From Isoptericola jiangsuensis (GTDB lineage Bacteria; Actinomycetota; Actinomycetes; Actinomycetales; Cellulomonadaceae): 64,000 bases of DNA. Positions 45,269-54,233 of this stretch are shown piece by piece. The first letter of the stretch is position 1, and every line of letters starts with the position of its first letter. The translations under genes were made by a program, and so were the position numbers. A model generated the notes under the pieces. The model searched no databases. It saw only the letters and a program-made list of their open reading frames with translations, and was not told where the DNA came from. The stretch spans positions 1,922,001 to 1,986,000 of the forward strand of contig NZ_PDJJ01000001.1 in the NCBI RefSeq assembly GCF_002563715.1. The letters are read 5' to 3'.

Positions 45269-48200
45269 TCAGGCGCGACGCCTGCGCACGGCCAGCACGG
45301 CCACCGAGCCGAGCCCGACGAGCGTCAGCGCCAGCAGGGCCCAGCCGGCGACGTCGGCACCCGTGCGGGGCAGGTCGGGGCCCGGCGTGGGGACCGTGGC
45401 GGTCGGACCCGGGGTCGGCGCCGTGATCGTCGGCGCGGGCGTGGTCTCGGACGCCGTGGGCGTCGGCGTGGACGGGCTCGGCGTGGGCGTGGGGGTCGGC
45501 GTCACGGCGAACTCGTTGGTGACGGTGACGACCGGGGTGGTGCCGTCGTCCTCGGCGATGGTGATCTGGTCGGGGTCGATGACGGGGACGGCCCACGTGC
45601 CGTTGTCGTCGGTGGGGGTGGTCTCGGAGAACGTGCAGGTCGTGCCGACGGGGAAGCCGGTGACGACGACCTCGTCGCCGTCGGCGAGGGTGACGGTGCC
45701 GGTCGTGTCGCCGTCGAGGTTCTCGGCGTCGCAGGTCCAGGTGACCTCGAACTGCGTGGTGGACGCGCCGTCGTCGCCGGTGACCTCCTTGAGGATCGTG
45801 AACCCGCCGCGCGGTAGCAGGGCCTCGTTGGTCACGGTGACGGAGACGGTGGTGCCGTCGCCGATCGTCACGGGGTCGGGGGAGACGGTGACGGTGCCCC
45901 AGTCGATGCCGGGGACGTCGGGGGGTGTGACCTCGGTGAAGGTGATCTGGTCGCCGGTGAGGAGGTCGGAGGGTCCGGTGGCGGGGGCGCCGTCGGCGGT
46001 GAGGTCCAGGGTTCCGGTGCGGCCGAGGTCGGCGCTGTCGGCGGGTGCGGTGACCTCCCAGTCGACGGTGAAGGTGGTGTCGTCGGGCACGAGGCTCGCA
46101 CCGTCCCCGGTGATCTCCTTGACGACCTCGAAGCCCCCCCGACCGTGGACGAAGTCGTTCGTCACGGTGAAGATCGTGGCGGACGGGTCGCCGTCGGTGA
46201 CGACGATCGAGTCCGGGCTGATGGTGGGCGTCCAGGTGCCGTTGGCGTCGGTGATCGGGTCCTCGGTGACCGAGCAGGTGGTGCCGACGGGGAACCCGTC
46301 GAGGGTGAGGGTCTGGCCGTCCGACAGCGCCCAGGTGCCGCTGTCGTCGCCGTCGAGGTTGGCGGCGTCGCAGGTCCAGGTGCCGGTGAACTCGGTGACG
46401 GTGGAGCCGGGCTCGCCGCTGGTCTCCTTGGCGACGGTGAAGCCGCCGCGGTCGACGGTGAACTCGTTGGTGACGGTGACGACCTGGACGGTGCCGTCGT
46501 CCTCGGCGATGGTGATGTCCTCGGGGGTGATCACCGGGGTGGACCAGGTGCCGTTGTCGTCGGTCGGGGTGTCCTCGGAGAACGTGCAGGTGGTGCCGAC
46601 GGGGAAGCCGTAGACGGTCCCCAGGTCGTCGTCGATCAGGTTGATCGTGCCGGTGGTGTCGCCGTCCAGGTTGGGGGCGTCGCAGGTCCAGGTGACGTCG
46701 AAGAACCTGGTGGAGGCGCCGGGGTCGCCGGTGACGTCCTTGGTGAGGGTGAAGCCGCCGCGCTGGAGCACCGCCTCGTTCGTCACCGTCACCGCGACGA
46801 CCGAGTCCTCTTCGCCGATGGTGATCGGGTTCGGCGTGATCTCGGGCGTCCCCCAGTCGATCCCCGGCACGTCCGGGAACGTGGGCTCGGAGAAGGTGAT
46901 CTCGTCACCCTCGGCCAGGTCGATCGGACCGAGCACCGGCTCGCCGGCGACCGTGACGTCGACCGTGCCCGTACGACCCAGGTTCGGGCTGTCGGACGGC
47001 GCAGTCACCTCCCACCCGACGGTGAACACCGTGGCGTCGGGGACGGAGGCCGCGCCGTCACCCGTGATCTCCTTCGCGACCGAGAAGGTCCCGGGGATCG
47101 TGCGGATGCAGCCGAGCGCCCCGTCGAACGGGTAGTCGTGGAGCTCGTCCCCGGCGGTCCCGGCGGCCGTCCCGGTGTGCAGGAGGTCGCCCGGGGTGTA
47201 GACGCGGCCGTTGGCGCCGGAGAACCCGAGCTCGGTGCTCGAGGCGGGGTCGCCCACGAGGATCGAGCCGGGGAACTGGGAGGCGCCCCCGAGCGTGAGG
47301 TCGGTGGTGAACGGGTAGTTCCACAGGATGCGGCGCCCCTCTTCGAGCGCGCGCGCGTTGAGGTCGTCCCCGACGCCGGCGCCCCAGTACACGTCCCCGA
47401 TGAACTGGGTCACCGGGCCCGTGCCCAGGGTGTTCACCAGGACGGTCTGCCCGGCGGAGGCGCCCACGATGTTGATCTGGACGGGGCTGCCGCTGGTCCC
47501 CAGCGTCGCGGGCAGGACGAACTCCACGACGTCGGCGGTGCCCGTGCTCGTCAGGGTGACGACGTTGCCCACCTGGGCGAACGTGCCGTGCTCGAGGCTC
47601 AGCGTGCCGCCCTCGTTGGAGATCGTGGTCGCGTCGGTGTCGGTGCTCAGCTCGGCGTAGCACTGCTGGGAGTAGCGCGACATCTTGCCGTCGGCACCGA
47701 AGAGGTCGGTGTAGCCGTCGGTGGTGAGGACCGAGACGTCGGTGTCGAGGACGTTCTGCGTCTCGAACGCCGGCGGGTCCTGGTTCGCGGTGTCGACGTT
47801 CCCGAGGATGCCGTACGTCGTGTCGGTCGCACCGAAGGACGGGTCCCGGAAGTTCCAGGTCCCGCCGACGTGGATGTCGCCGTAGCGGCTGTTGCCGTTG
47901 GTCGTGGTGAGCCCGACACCGACGTTCGCTGGGTTGCCGCCCGCGTTCGGGTCCTCGCTCGGGTTGGCGACGGTGACGTCCCCGCCGACGACGAGCATGT
48001 CCGCCCGCTGCGCCGGGACGACGCCCGTGCCGCCCCCGGCCACGCCGACGTTGTACGAGCGCAGGAAGTCGGCGTCCCCGGCCACGACGAGCAGGCCCTC
48101 GGTCTCGGCGGAGCCGAGGCCTGCGGTGAAGTCGCCGCCGACGATGACGTTCGGGGCGTTGTCCGTGCCGGGGAAGTCCTCGACGATCGCGCCCGGCGGG

Positions 48201-48457
48201 ATGAGCCAGCCGGAGCAGTTGTCGTCGGCGTCGGGGTCCGGGACGCAGGGCCCCCACGAGCCGGGGACCGCGCCGCCCGGGGCCGGCCCCGGCAGGATGC
48301 CGACCGCGGGCGGGAGGAGGTCGGCAGGTGCCGCCTGGGCGGGCTGCTGCCGACCCGGGACGACGAGGCCCGCGGTCGCGAGCAGCCCCACCAGTGCCAC
48401 GGCGAGGGCCGCCCCGCTCGACCGGGACCGCCGTGCCGTCGTCCTCGACGTGCTCAT
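45269..48457 (-). CDS. LPXTG-anchored choice-of-anchor A surface protein with five DUF5979-type repeats
   Basis: A 1062-residue surface protein. The signal peptide (cleavage near AQA-A, residue 42) is followed by a choice-of-anchor A domain (about 50-450), rich in VVGGDFTAG-like beta-strand motifs. Five Ig-like modules follow at about 455-563, 564-668, 669-770, 771-880 and 881-985. Each starts with a KxxxG strand, has a central Glu in a TFSE-like strand and ends VTVTNE, the Lys/Glu/Asn pattern of isopeptide-forming CnaB folds. A Thr/Pro spacer, the sortase signal LPRTG (1029-1033), a membrane helix and an RRRR tail end the protein. ATG at 48457 has a GGGGGG-type site upstream. Ligand unknown; adhesion or coat function is inferred. 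Confidence 0.9.
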   Translation of the reverse strand: MSTSRTTARRSRSSGAALAVALVGLLATAGLVVPGRQQPAQAAPADLLPPAVGILPGPAPGGAVPGSWGPCVPDPDADDNCSGWLIPPGAIVEDFPGTDNAPNVIVGGDFTAGLGSAETEGLLVVAGDADFLRSYNVGVAGGGTGVVPAQRADMLVVGGDVTVANPSEDPNAGGNPANVGVGLTTTNGNSRYGDIHVGGTWNFRDPSFGATDTTYGILGNVDTANQDPPAFETQNVLDTDVSVLTTDGYTDLFGADGKMSRYSQQCYAELSTDTDATTISNEGGTLSLEHGTFAQVGNVVTLTSTGTADVVEFVLPATLGTSGSPVQINIVGASAGQTVLVNTLGTGPVTQFIGDVYWGAGVGDDLNARALEEGRRILWNYPFTTDLTLGGASQFPGSILVGDPASSTELGFSGANGRVYTPGDLLHTGTAAGTAGDELHDYPFDGALGCIRTIPGTFSVAKEITGDGAASVPDATVFTVGWEVTAPSDSPNLGRTGTVDVTVAGEPVLGPIDLAEGDEITFSEPTFPDVPGIDWGTPEITPNPITIGEEDSVVAVTVTNEAVLQRGGFTLTKDVTGDPGASTRFFDVTWTCDAPNLDGDTTGTINLIDDDLGTVYGFPVGTTCTFSEDTPTDDNGTWSTPVITPEDITIAEDDGTVQVVTVTNEFTVDRGGFTVAKETSGEPGSTVTEFTGTWTCDAANLDGDDSGTWALSDGQTLTLDGFPVGTTCSVTEDPITDANGTWTPTISPDSIVVTDGDPSATIFTVTNDFVHGRGGFEVVKEITGDGASLVPDDTTFTVDWEVTAPADSADLGRTGTLDLTADGAPATGPSDLLTGDQITFTEVTPPDVPGIDWGTVTVSPDPVTIGDGTTVSVTVTNEALLPRGGFTILKEVTGDDGASTTQFEVTWTCDAENLDGDTTGTVTLADGDEVVVTGFPVGTTCTFSETTPTDDNGTWAVPVIDPDQITIAEDDGTTPVVTVTNEFAVTPTPTPTPSPSTPTPTASETTPAPTITAPTPGPTATVPTPGPDLPRTGADVAGWALLALTLVGLGSVAVLAVRRRRA
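45505..47095 (-). repeat. Tandem stalk-domain repeats, order A-B-C-A'-B'
   Basis: Read on the minus strand, units lie at about 47095-46767 (A), 46766-46451 (B), 46450-46145 (C), 46144-45814 (A') and 45813-45505 (B'). B and B' stay close in nucleotide sequence, for example around 46470-46620 and 45520-45670, as do A and A'. B, B' and C each encode two cysteines (WTCDA and GTTC), A and A' none. This suggests duplication of an A-B pair. Confidence 0.85.
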
Positions 48458-48522
48458 GGACCAGGACCCCCCTGCGCCGTGCTGTCTGAGTGCACGGTAC
48501 AAGGGGGCCCTCGGGCGCGCGC

Positions 48523-48557
48523 GCGGGGCGGGGCCGCGACCTGCGGCCCCGCCCCGC
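48523..48557 (-). terminator. Terminator between the two surface-protein genes
   Basis: A perfect 15-bp GC-only stem (48523-48537 with 48543-48557) and 5-nt loop begins 7 nt after the stop of the upstream minus-strand gene, so the two surface-protein genes are probably separate transcription units. Confidence 0.8.
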
Positions 48558-48564
48558 GGTGGCG

Positions 48565-49971
48565 TCAGCGGGTCAGGAGCCGACGGCGCCAGACGAGGAC
48601 GCCGGCGCCCGCGGCGAGCAGCACCGCCACGACAGCGACGAGGACGCCGACGGACGACCCGGTGCGGGGCAGCTCGTCAGCGGCCGCGACCGTCTCGGCG
48701 TCGGGGCCGGACTCGTCGCTCACCGTCTGATCGCGGGTGCCGGGCTCGTCGGTGCCGTCCGCGGGGGCGGTGGGCACGGAGGTGGAGGGCGCCTGCGACG
48801 CCTCGGGGGTGGAGGGCGTCGACGCATCCGTCCCGGGCTCCTCCGAGGGCTCGGGGGTGGCCTCCGGAGTGGTCGACTGCTCCGGCGTGGGCTCCTCGCC
48901 CGGCCCCTCGGACGGCTCCGGGGAGGGCGTGGGGACGGTGACCAGCGGCTCGCAGGTGGTCTCCACCAGGCCGTTCCACGGGAAGTTGTGGTGCTCGAGA
49001 CCGTTCCCGCTGAGCCCGAGATCGAGGTCGCCGCCGACCCAGAGCCGACCGTTGGTGTGCGTGTTCTGCACGACGTCGGCCTGCGGCGCGAGGATCGAGC
49101 CGACGAGCTGGCTGCCGCCCGCCAGGCGGAGCGACGTGGCGTCGGTGAAGTTCCACAGGATGCGGGGCGCCCAGGCGCCGAGCGCGGCACCGTCGTCGAC
49201 GCGGTCGCCGACCGTCCCGGCCGCCGTGTGGGTCGTGTCCAGCACGGCGTCGGCACCGGAGACGTTGACGACGACGGCCGCGTCGCCGATCTCGGTGAAG
49301 ACCACCGTGCCGAGCGCGTCGGCCTCGGCGGCGGTGAGGTCGAAGACCTGCGGGTCCGACGTGCCGTCGCCCTGCAGTGCGGGGTGGCCGCCGATCGTCG
49401 TCAGGGTCCCGGTGGTGGCCAGGGCGCCGAGCCGTGCGGAGACGGACCGCAGCGTCGCGACGCGCTCCGCGGCCGTCGGGGCGGCGGCGGCGTCGCCCTC
49501 GAACGCCGTGCCGCCGTTGAGCTCGACGGTGCCGCGGACGTCGCCGCCGCTGCGGACGTCGCCGCCGCCGTCGACCCGGTGGTTCACGTCGAGGGTGGAC
49601 CCCGGCTGCACGACGACGTCCCCGCCGGAGACGATCACGTCCCCGAGCGCGACGATGCCGGAGCCGACGCCGACCCGACCGACGTTGAAGTACCCGGCGT
49701 CGATCGTCGTCGTGCCGGCCACGACGAGGCGTCCCTCGGACTCGGCGGCGGCCTCGTGCGCGACGTAGTCGCCGCCGACGACGACGGCGGTGCCGTCGTC
49801 GGACGCGAGGACGTCGTTCTGCAGACCCGAGCCGGTCGTGGTGCAGGTCGTCAGGTCGGACCCGTCGGCGGGGGTGGCCGCCGCGGGCGCGCCGAGGGCG
49901 GCGGCGCCGGCGAGGACCACGGCGGTCGACAGGAGGGTGGCGCCGGCGAGGGCCGGACGGGCGTGACGCAT
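48565..49971 (-). CDS. LPXTG-anchored choice-of-anchor A family surface protein
   Basis: A 468-residue surface protein. A signal peptide of about 32 residues precedes a choice-of-anchor A domain (about 40-350) with VVVGGDYVAHEAAAESEGRLVV-like and APRILWNF strands shared with the larger neighbour. A 75-residue Pro/Glu/Ser/Thr spacer leads to the sortase signal LPRTG at 434-438, a membrane helix and a WRRRLLTR tail. There are no Ig-like repeats. The ATG at 49971 has a GGAG site a few nt upstream. No sortase gene is in the window. The domain is common in Gram-positive surface proteins, but its function is unclear. Confidence 0.9.
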   Translation of the reverse strand: MRHARPALAGATLLSTAVVLAGAAALGAPAAATPADGSDLTTCTTTGSGLQNDVLASDDGTAVVVGGDYVAHEAAAESEGRLVVAGTTTIDAGYFNVGRVGVGSGIVALGDVIVSGGDVVVQPGSTLDVNHRVDGGGDVRSGGDVRGTVELNGGTAFEGDAAAAPTAAERVATLRSVSARLGALATTGTLTTIGGHPALQGDGTSDPQVFDLTAAEADALGTVVFTEIGDAAVVVNVSGADAVLDTTHTAAGTVGDRVDDGAALGAWAPRILWNFTDATSLRLAGGSQLVGSILAPQADVVQNTHTNGRLWVGGDLDLGLSGNGLEHHNFPWNGLVETTCEPLVTVPTPSPEPSEGPGEEPTPEQSTTPEATPEPSEEPGTDASTPSTPEASQAPSTSVPTAPADGTDEPGTRDQTVSDESGPDAETVAAADELPRTGSSVGVLVAVVAVLLAAGAGVLVWRRRLLTR

Positions 49972-50050
49972 GGTTCTCCGCGGGCTGGGACGGACGTGTG
50001 GGTGCCACGCGGGCCCGGAAAGAGGCGGGCGGGCTCGCGTGGCCCGCGTC

Positions 50051-50080
50051 ACCCTAGCGATAACGCAGGGCGATTCACAA
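50051..50080 (-). promoter_or_regulatory. Promoter of the 468-residue surface-protein gene
   Basis: On the minus strand TTGTGA (complement of 50075-50080) and TAGGGT (complement of 50051-50056) are 18 nt apart, inside the most AT-rich patch of this intergenic region. Transcription would start near 50045, giving a leader of about 75 nt. Confidence 0.6.
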
Positions 50081-50127
50081 ATACATCGATGTGCGCCGAC
50101 CAGGGCCGGGACGTCGCGGACCTCGCG

Positions 50128-50133
50128 TACCCT
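50128..50133 (+). promoter_or_regulatory. -10 hexamer of pcp
   Basis: TACCCT, 7 nt before the GTG at 50141. Confidence 0.5.
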
Positions 50134-50140
50134 CGGGGGC

Positions 50141-50791
50141 GTGGAGAGCAGGTCGGGGACGACGGTCGTGGTGACGGGGTTCGAGCCGTTCGGCGGGGAC
50201 GACGTCAACGAGTCGTGGGAGGCGGTGCGGCGCCTGGCGCGGGACCGGTACGCGCTCGCACCGGACGTCGAGCTGGTGACCGCGCGGCTGCCGGTCACCT
50301 TCGCCGGGGCGACCGCGGCGCTGGCCGGCCTCGTGGCCGAGCACCGCCCCGACGTGGTCGTCGCGACGGGCCTCGCCGCCGGCACGGACGCCGTCCGGCT
50401 GGAGCGCGTCGCGGTGAACGTGGTCGACGCGCGGATCCCCGACAACGACGGCGAGCAGCCCGTCGACGTCCCGGTGCGCGACGGTGGCCCGACGGCGTAC
50501 CTCACGACCCTGCCGGTCAAGGCCGCGCTCGTGGCCCTGCACGCGGCCGGGCTGCCGGCGGTGGTCAGCAACACCGCCGGCACCTACGTCTGCAACGCCG
50601 CCTTCTACGCGCTGCGGCACGCCGTCGAGCCGTCCCCCGGCGTCGCGGCCGGCTTCGTGCACGTGCCGCGTGCGGACGTCGTCCCGGCGGCCGACGCCGC
50701 GCGGGCGCTCGGCGTGGTCGTGGCGACGGCGGTCGCGGCCCGCCACGGCGCGGCGCACCAGGCGCCGGTGCCGGCCGGCACCGAGCACTGA
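50141..50791 (+). CDS. pcp: Pyroglutamyl-peptidase I
   Basis: A 216-residue cysteine peptidase (family C15) that removes N-terminal pyroglutamate from peptides. The catalytic triad corresponds to E88 (RLERVAVN), C151 (NTAGTYVCNA) and H174 (GFVHVP). The N-terminal VVVTGFEPFGG motif is typical. It is cytoplasmic, with no signal peptide. GTG 50141 is chosen from the family N-terminus and promoter hexamer. It is divergent from the surface-protein pair and lies 90 bp before uvrB. Confidence 0.94.
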   Translation: MESRSGTTVVVTGFEPFGGDDVNESWEAVRRLARDRYALAPDVELVTARLPVTFAGATAALAGLVAEHRPDVVVATGLAAGTDAVRLERVAVNVVDARIPDNDGEQPVDVPVRDGGPTAYLTTLPVKAALVALHAAGLPAVVSNTAGTYVCNAAFYALRHAVEPSPGVAAGFVHVPRADVVPAADAARALGVVVATAVAARHGAAHQAPVPAGTEH

Positions 50792-50869
50792 GCCGGCGCC
50801 TCACGCGGTCGCACCGGCGCGGGTCCGCGGGCCCGGAACCCGCCGCCTGTGACTGTCGGTGCCGCGACG

Positions 50870-50875
50870 TACGGT
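50870..50875 (+). promoter_or_regulatory. -10 hexamer of uvrB
   Basis: TACGGT, exactly 6 nt before ATG 50882, supporting that start over the in-frame GTG at 50849. No LexA-like box was seen in the 90-bp upstream gap. Confidence 0.55.
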
Positions 50876-50881
50876 GGTGCC

Positions 50882-52993
50882 ATGCGCCCTGTGACCGACC
50901 TGCAGCGGACCGTGGCCCCCTTCGAGGTGGTCTCCGAGTTCCGGCCGAGCGGTGACCAGCCCACCGCCATCGCCCAGCTCTCCGAACGCATCCGCGCGGG
51001 GGAGAAGGACGTCGTCCTGCTGGGCGCCACCGGTACCGGCAAGAGCGCGACCACGGCATGGCTGATCGAGCAGCTGCAGCGCCCCACGCTCGTCATGGCG
51101 CCGAACAAGACGCTGGCGGCCCAGCTCGCCACCGAGTTCCGCGAGCTGCTGCCGAACAACGCCGTCGAGTACTTCGTGTCGTACTACGACTACTACCAGC
51201 CCGAGGCGTACATCGCGCAGACGGACACCTACATCGAGAAGGACTCGTCGATCAACGACGAGGTCGAGCGGCTGCGCCACTCGGCGACGTCCAACCTGCT
51301 GACCCGTCGCGACACCGTCGTGGTCGCGTCCGTGTCGTGCATCTACGGCCTCGGCACGCCGCAGGAGTACGTCGACCGGATGGTGCGGCTCGACGTCGGG
51401 GACGTGGTCGACCGCGACGAGATGCTGCGCCGGTTCGTGCAGATGCAGTACACGCGCAACGACCTGGCCTTCACGCGGGGGACGTTCCGGGTGCGCGGCG
51501 ACACGGTCGAGATCATCCCGGTGTACGAGGAGCTCGCCGTGCGGATCGAGATGTTCGGCGACGAGATCGAGGCGATCCAGACGCTGCACCCCCTGACGGG
51601 CGAGGTCATCCGGGAGGAGACCAGCGTCCACCTGTTCCCGGCCACGCACTACGTCGCGGGCCCGGAACGCATGGAGCGCGCCATCTCGGGGATCGAGGCC
51701 GAGCTGGAGGAGCGCCTGGCGGACCTGGAGCGGCAGAACAAGCTGCTCGAGGCGCAGCGGCTGCGCATGCGCACGACGTACGACATCGAGATGATGCGCA
51801 CGATCGGCACCTGCAACGGCATCGAGAACTACTCCCGCCACATCGACGGCCGCTCGGCCGGCACCGCGCCCCACACGCTGCTCGACTACTTCCCCGAGGA
51901 CTTCCTGCTCGTCATCGACGAGTCGCACGTGACGGTCCCGCAGATCGGCGCGATGTTCGAGGGCGACATGTCGCGCAAGCGGTCCCTGGTCGACCACGGG
52001 TTCCGCCTGCCGAGCGCGATGGACAACCGGCCGCTGCGCTGGGAGGAGTTCGTCGAGCGCATCGGTCAGACGGTCTACCTGTCCGCGACGCCGGGCAGCT
52101 ACGAGCTCGCCCAGTCCGACGGCGTGGTCGAGCAGATCATCCGCCCGACGGGGCTCGTGGACCCGCAGGTCGTGGTCAAGCCGACCACCGGCCAGATCGA
52201 CGACCTCCTCGGCGAGATCCGCGACCGGGTCGAGCGGGACGAGCGCGTGCTCGTCACCACGCTCACCAAGAAGATGGCGGAGGACCTCACCGACTACCTG
52301 CTCGGCAAGGACGTGCGCGTGCGCTACCTGCACTCGGAGGTCGACACGCTGCGTCGCGTCGAGCTGCTGCGCGAGCTGCGCCAGGGCGAGTACGACGTGC
52401 TGGTGGGCATCAACCTGCTGCGCGAGGGCCTCGACCTGCCCGAGGTGTCGCTGGTGGCGATCCTCGACGCGGACAAGGAGGGCTTCCTGCGCTCGGAGCG
52501 GTCCCTCATCCAGACCATCGGCCGCGCGGCCCGCAACGTCACCGGCCAGGTGCACATGTACGCGGACAAGATCACGCCGGCCATGCGGTTCGCCCTGGAC
52601 GAGACCGACCGCCGCCGCGAGAAGCAGCAGGCCTACAACGCCGAGCGGGGCATCGACCCGCAGCCCCTGCGCAAGAAGATCGCGGACGTCACCGACATGC
52701 TGGCGCGCGAGGACATCGACACCGCCGAGCTGCTGGCCGGCGGCTACCGCCGCTCGCCGGGGGAGGGGCGCGGACCGAAGGCTCCCGTGCCGGGCTCGCC
52801 CAAGGAGGCGTCGACGTCGGGCAACCGGCTCGCGGGGCTCGCCGCGGACGAGCTCGCCGAGCTCATCCAGGAGCTCAGCGACCAGATGCACGCCGCGGCC
52901 GCGGAGCTCCAGTTCGAGGTCGCGGCACGGCTGCGCGACGAGATCGGCGGCCTGAAGAAGGAGCTCCGGCAGATGCGGGCGGCGACGGCCTGA
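50882..52993 (+). CDS. uvrB: Excinuclease ABC subunit B
   Basis: A 703-residue DNA damage-verification helicase of nucleotide excision repair. Walker A is GATGTGKS near residue 49-56, the damage-probing beta-hairpin region includes [11 protein letters not shown], the DESH box is present and helicase motifs V/VI read [13 protein letters not shown] and QTIGRAARN. The C-terminal UVR motif (about 655-695) that contacts UvrC is intact. It loads with UvrA and recruits UvrC, both encoded within 10 kb. Confidence 0.97.
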   Translation: MRPVTDLQRTVAPFEVVSEFRPSGDQPTAIAQLSERIRAGEKDVVLLGATGTGKSATTAWLIEQLQRPTLVMAPNKTLAAQLATEFRELLPNNAVEYFVSYYDYYQPEAYIAQTDTYIEKDSSINDEVERLRHSATSNLLTRRDTVVVASVSCIYGLGTPQEYVDRMVRLDVGDVVDRDEMLRRFVQMQYTRNDLAFTRGTFRVRGDTVEIIPVYEELAVRIEMFGDEIEAIQTLHPLTGEVIREETSVHLFPATHYVAGPERMERAISGIEAELEERLADLERQNKLLEAQRLRMRTTYDIEMMRTIGTCNGIENYSRHIDGRSAGTAPHTLLDYFPEDFLLVIDESHVTVPQIGAMFEGDMSRKRSLVDHGFRLPSAMDNRPLRWEEFVERIGQTVYLSATPGSYELAQSDGVVEQIIRPTGLVDPQVVVKPTTGQIDDLLGEIRDRVERDERVLVTTLTKKMAEDLTDYLLGKDVRVRYLHSEVDTLRRVELLRELRQGEYDVLVGINLLREGLDLPEVSLVAILDADKEGFLRSERSLIQTIGRAARNVTGQVHMYADKITPAMRFALDETDRRREKQQAYNAERGIDPQPLRKKIADVTDMLAREDIDTAELLAGGYRRSPGEGRGPKAPVPGSPKEASTSGNRLAGLAADELAELIQELSDQMHAAAAELQFEVAARLRDEIGGLKKELRQMRAATA

Positions 52994-53042
52994 CCGGCAC
53001 GCCCGGCGACCCGGTGCCGTCCCGCCCGGGCGTGGTGTGCCG

Positions 53043-53048
53043 TATGCT
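53043..53048 (+). promoter_or_regulatory. Candidate -10 of the riboswitch-terC transcript
   Basis: TATGCT would start transcription near 53055, just ahead of the riboswitch aptamer. A 9-bp inverted repeat at 52998-53034, possibly ending uvrB, lies right before it. Confidence 0.5.
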
Positions 53049-53057
53049 GACACCTCG

Positions 53058-53204
53058 TTCGTGAAGGGGAGTATTCCTCCGCGGTGACGTCGTCATCACG
53101 GTCGGCGCAGTCGTCGGCCCGGCGCCATCGGCCCTGCAACCTCCGGCCCGCGCTTCTCGCGCGTGCCCGTGACGGTGCCTGGCGGAAGAGACCTTCGGTC
53201 ACAG
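53058..53204 (+). ncRNA. yybP-ykoY manganese riboswitch
   Basis: The leader of the terC pair contains the conserved landmarks of this aptamer in order: GGGGAGTA (53066-53073), GTCGTCATCACGG (53089-53101), GGCCCTGCAA (53130-53139) and GAGACCTT (53188-53195). The class binds Mn(2+) at the junction of two helices and turns on downstream exporters; TerC genes are among its commonest targets. The distance to the ATG at 53229 suggests control of translation or of a short terminator, but no separate expression hairpin is obvious. Confidence 0.88.
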
Positions 53205-53228
53205 TGCTGCGTACCGGAGGACACTCGC

Positions 53229-54233
53229 ATGGATGTCGCCCCCTGGGTCTGGATCGTCACCGTCGCCATCATCCTGGCGATGCTCGCCGTCGACTACGTC
53301 GGCCACGTGCGCACCCCGCACGCGCCGACCCTCAAGGAGTCGGCCTGGTGGTCGCTCGCCTACGTGCTCGTCGCCGTCGTGTTCGGCTTCATCGTCATGG
53401 CCGTCTGGGGCCCGACGTACGGCGGTGAGTACTTCGCCGGGTACATCACCGAGAAGTCGTTGAGCGTCGACAACCTGTTCGTGTTCGTCCTGATCATGAC
53501 GAGCTTCCGCGTCCCGCGGGAGCACCAGCAGCGGGTGCTGCTCATCGGCATCACCATCGCGCTCGTGCTGCGCACCGTGTTCATCCTCGCCGGTGCCGCG
53601 CTCATCGCGAACTTCGCGTGGATCTTCTACGTCTTCGGCGCCTTCCTCATCTGGACGGCGATCGCGCAGGCGCGCTCCGGGACCGACCACGACGACGAGT
53701 TCCAGGAGAACGGCGTCCTGCGGCTGACCCGCCGGATCTTCCCGACGACCGACGACTACGTCGACCACCACATGACGACGAAGATCGACGGCAAGCGCTA
53801 CATCACGCCGATGCTCATCGTCATGATCGCCATCGGCAGCGCCGACCTGCTGTTCGCGGTCGACTCGATCCCCGCGATCTTCGGACTCACGCAGGAGACC
53901 TTCCTGGTGTTCACCGCCAACGCGTTCTCCCTGCTGGGCCTGCGTCAGCTCTACTTCCTGGTCGACGGACTGCTCGACCGGCTGGTCTACCTCAACTACG
54001 GCCTGGCGGCCATCCTGGGCTTCATCGGCGTCAAGCTGGTGATCCACGCCCTGCACACCAACGAGGTGCCGTTCATCAACGGCGGCGAGCACGTCGAGGC
54101 GATCCCGGAGATCTCCACGACGCTGTCGCTGTCCTTCATCGTCGTGACCCTGACGATCACCACGGTGGCCTCGCTGCTCAAGACACGTCGTGACCGCCGC
54201 GTGACCGCGGGGTCGGGACCGGAGGACGCATGA
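53229..54233 (+). CDS. TerC family integral membrane protein, first copy
   Basis: A 334-residue membrane protein with about eight helices. The two conserved acidic-helix motifs are SLSVDNLFVFVLIM (near residue 80) and FAVDSIPAIFGLTQ (near 215). TerC proteins are named for tellurium resistance, but several act in manganese export, which fits the riboswitch just upstream. GGAGG at 53217-53221 precedes the ATG by 7 nt. It overlaps the second terC gene by ATGA at 54230. Confidence 0.93.
   Translation: MDVAPWVWIVTVAIILAMLAVDYVGHVRTPHAPTLKESAWWSLAYVLVAVVFGFIVMAVWGPTYGGEYFAGYITEKSLSVDNLFVFVLIMTSFRVPREHQQRVLLIGITIALVLRTVFILAGAALIANFAWIFYVFGAFLIWTAIAQARSGTDHDDEFQENGVLRLTRRIFPTTDDYVDHHMTTKIDGKRYITPMLIVMIAIGSADLLFAVDSIPAIFGLTQETFLVFTANAFSLLGLRQLYFLVDGLLDRLVYLNYGLAAILGFIGVKLVIHALHTNEVPFINGGEHVEAIPEISTTLSLSFIVVTLTITTVASLLKTRRDRRVTAGSGPEDA

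Noticed and set aside
45505-47095. Tandem repeats resembling a CRISPR array or satellite
   Set aside because: Units are about 310-330 bp, stay in one reading frame and encode whole Ig-like domains; there are no short repeats with unique spacers.
48511-48526. Alternating GC run that might form Z-DNA
   Set aside because: It merges into the terminator stem at 48523-48557, which explains it more simply.
52998-53034. Inverted repeat as a uvrB terminator
   Set aside because: The stem is 9 bp with a 19-nt loop and a competing pairing, so it was mentioned but not listed as a terminator.
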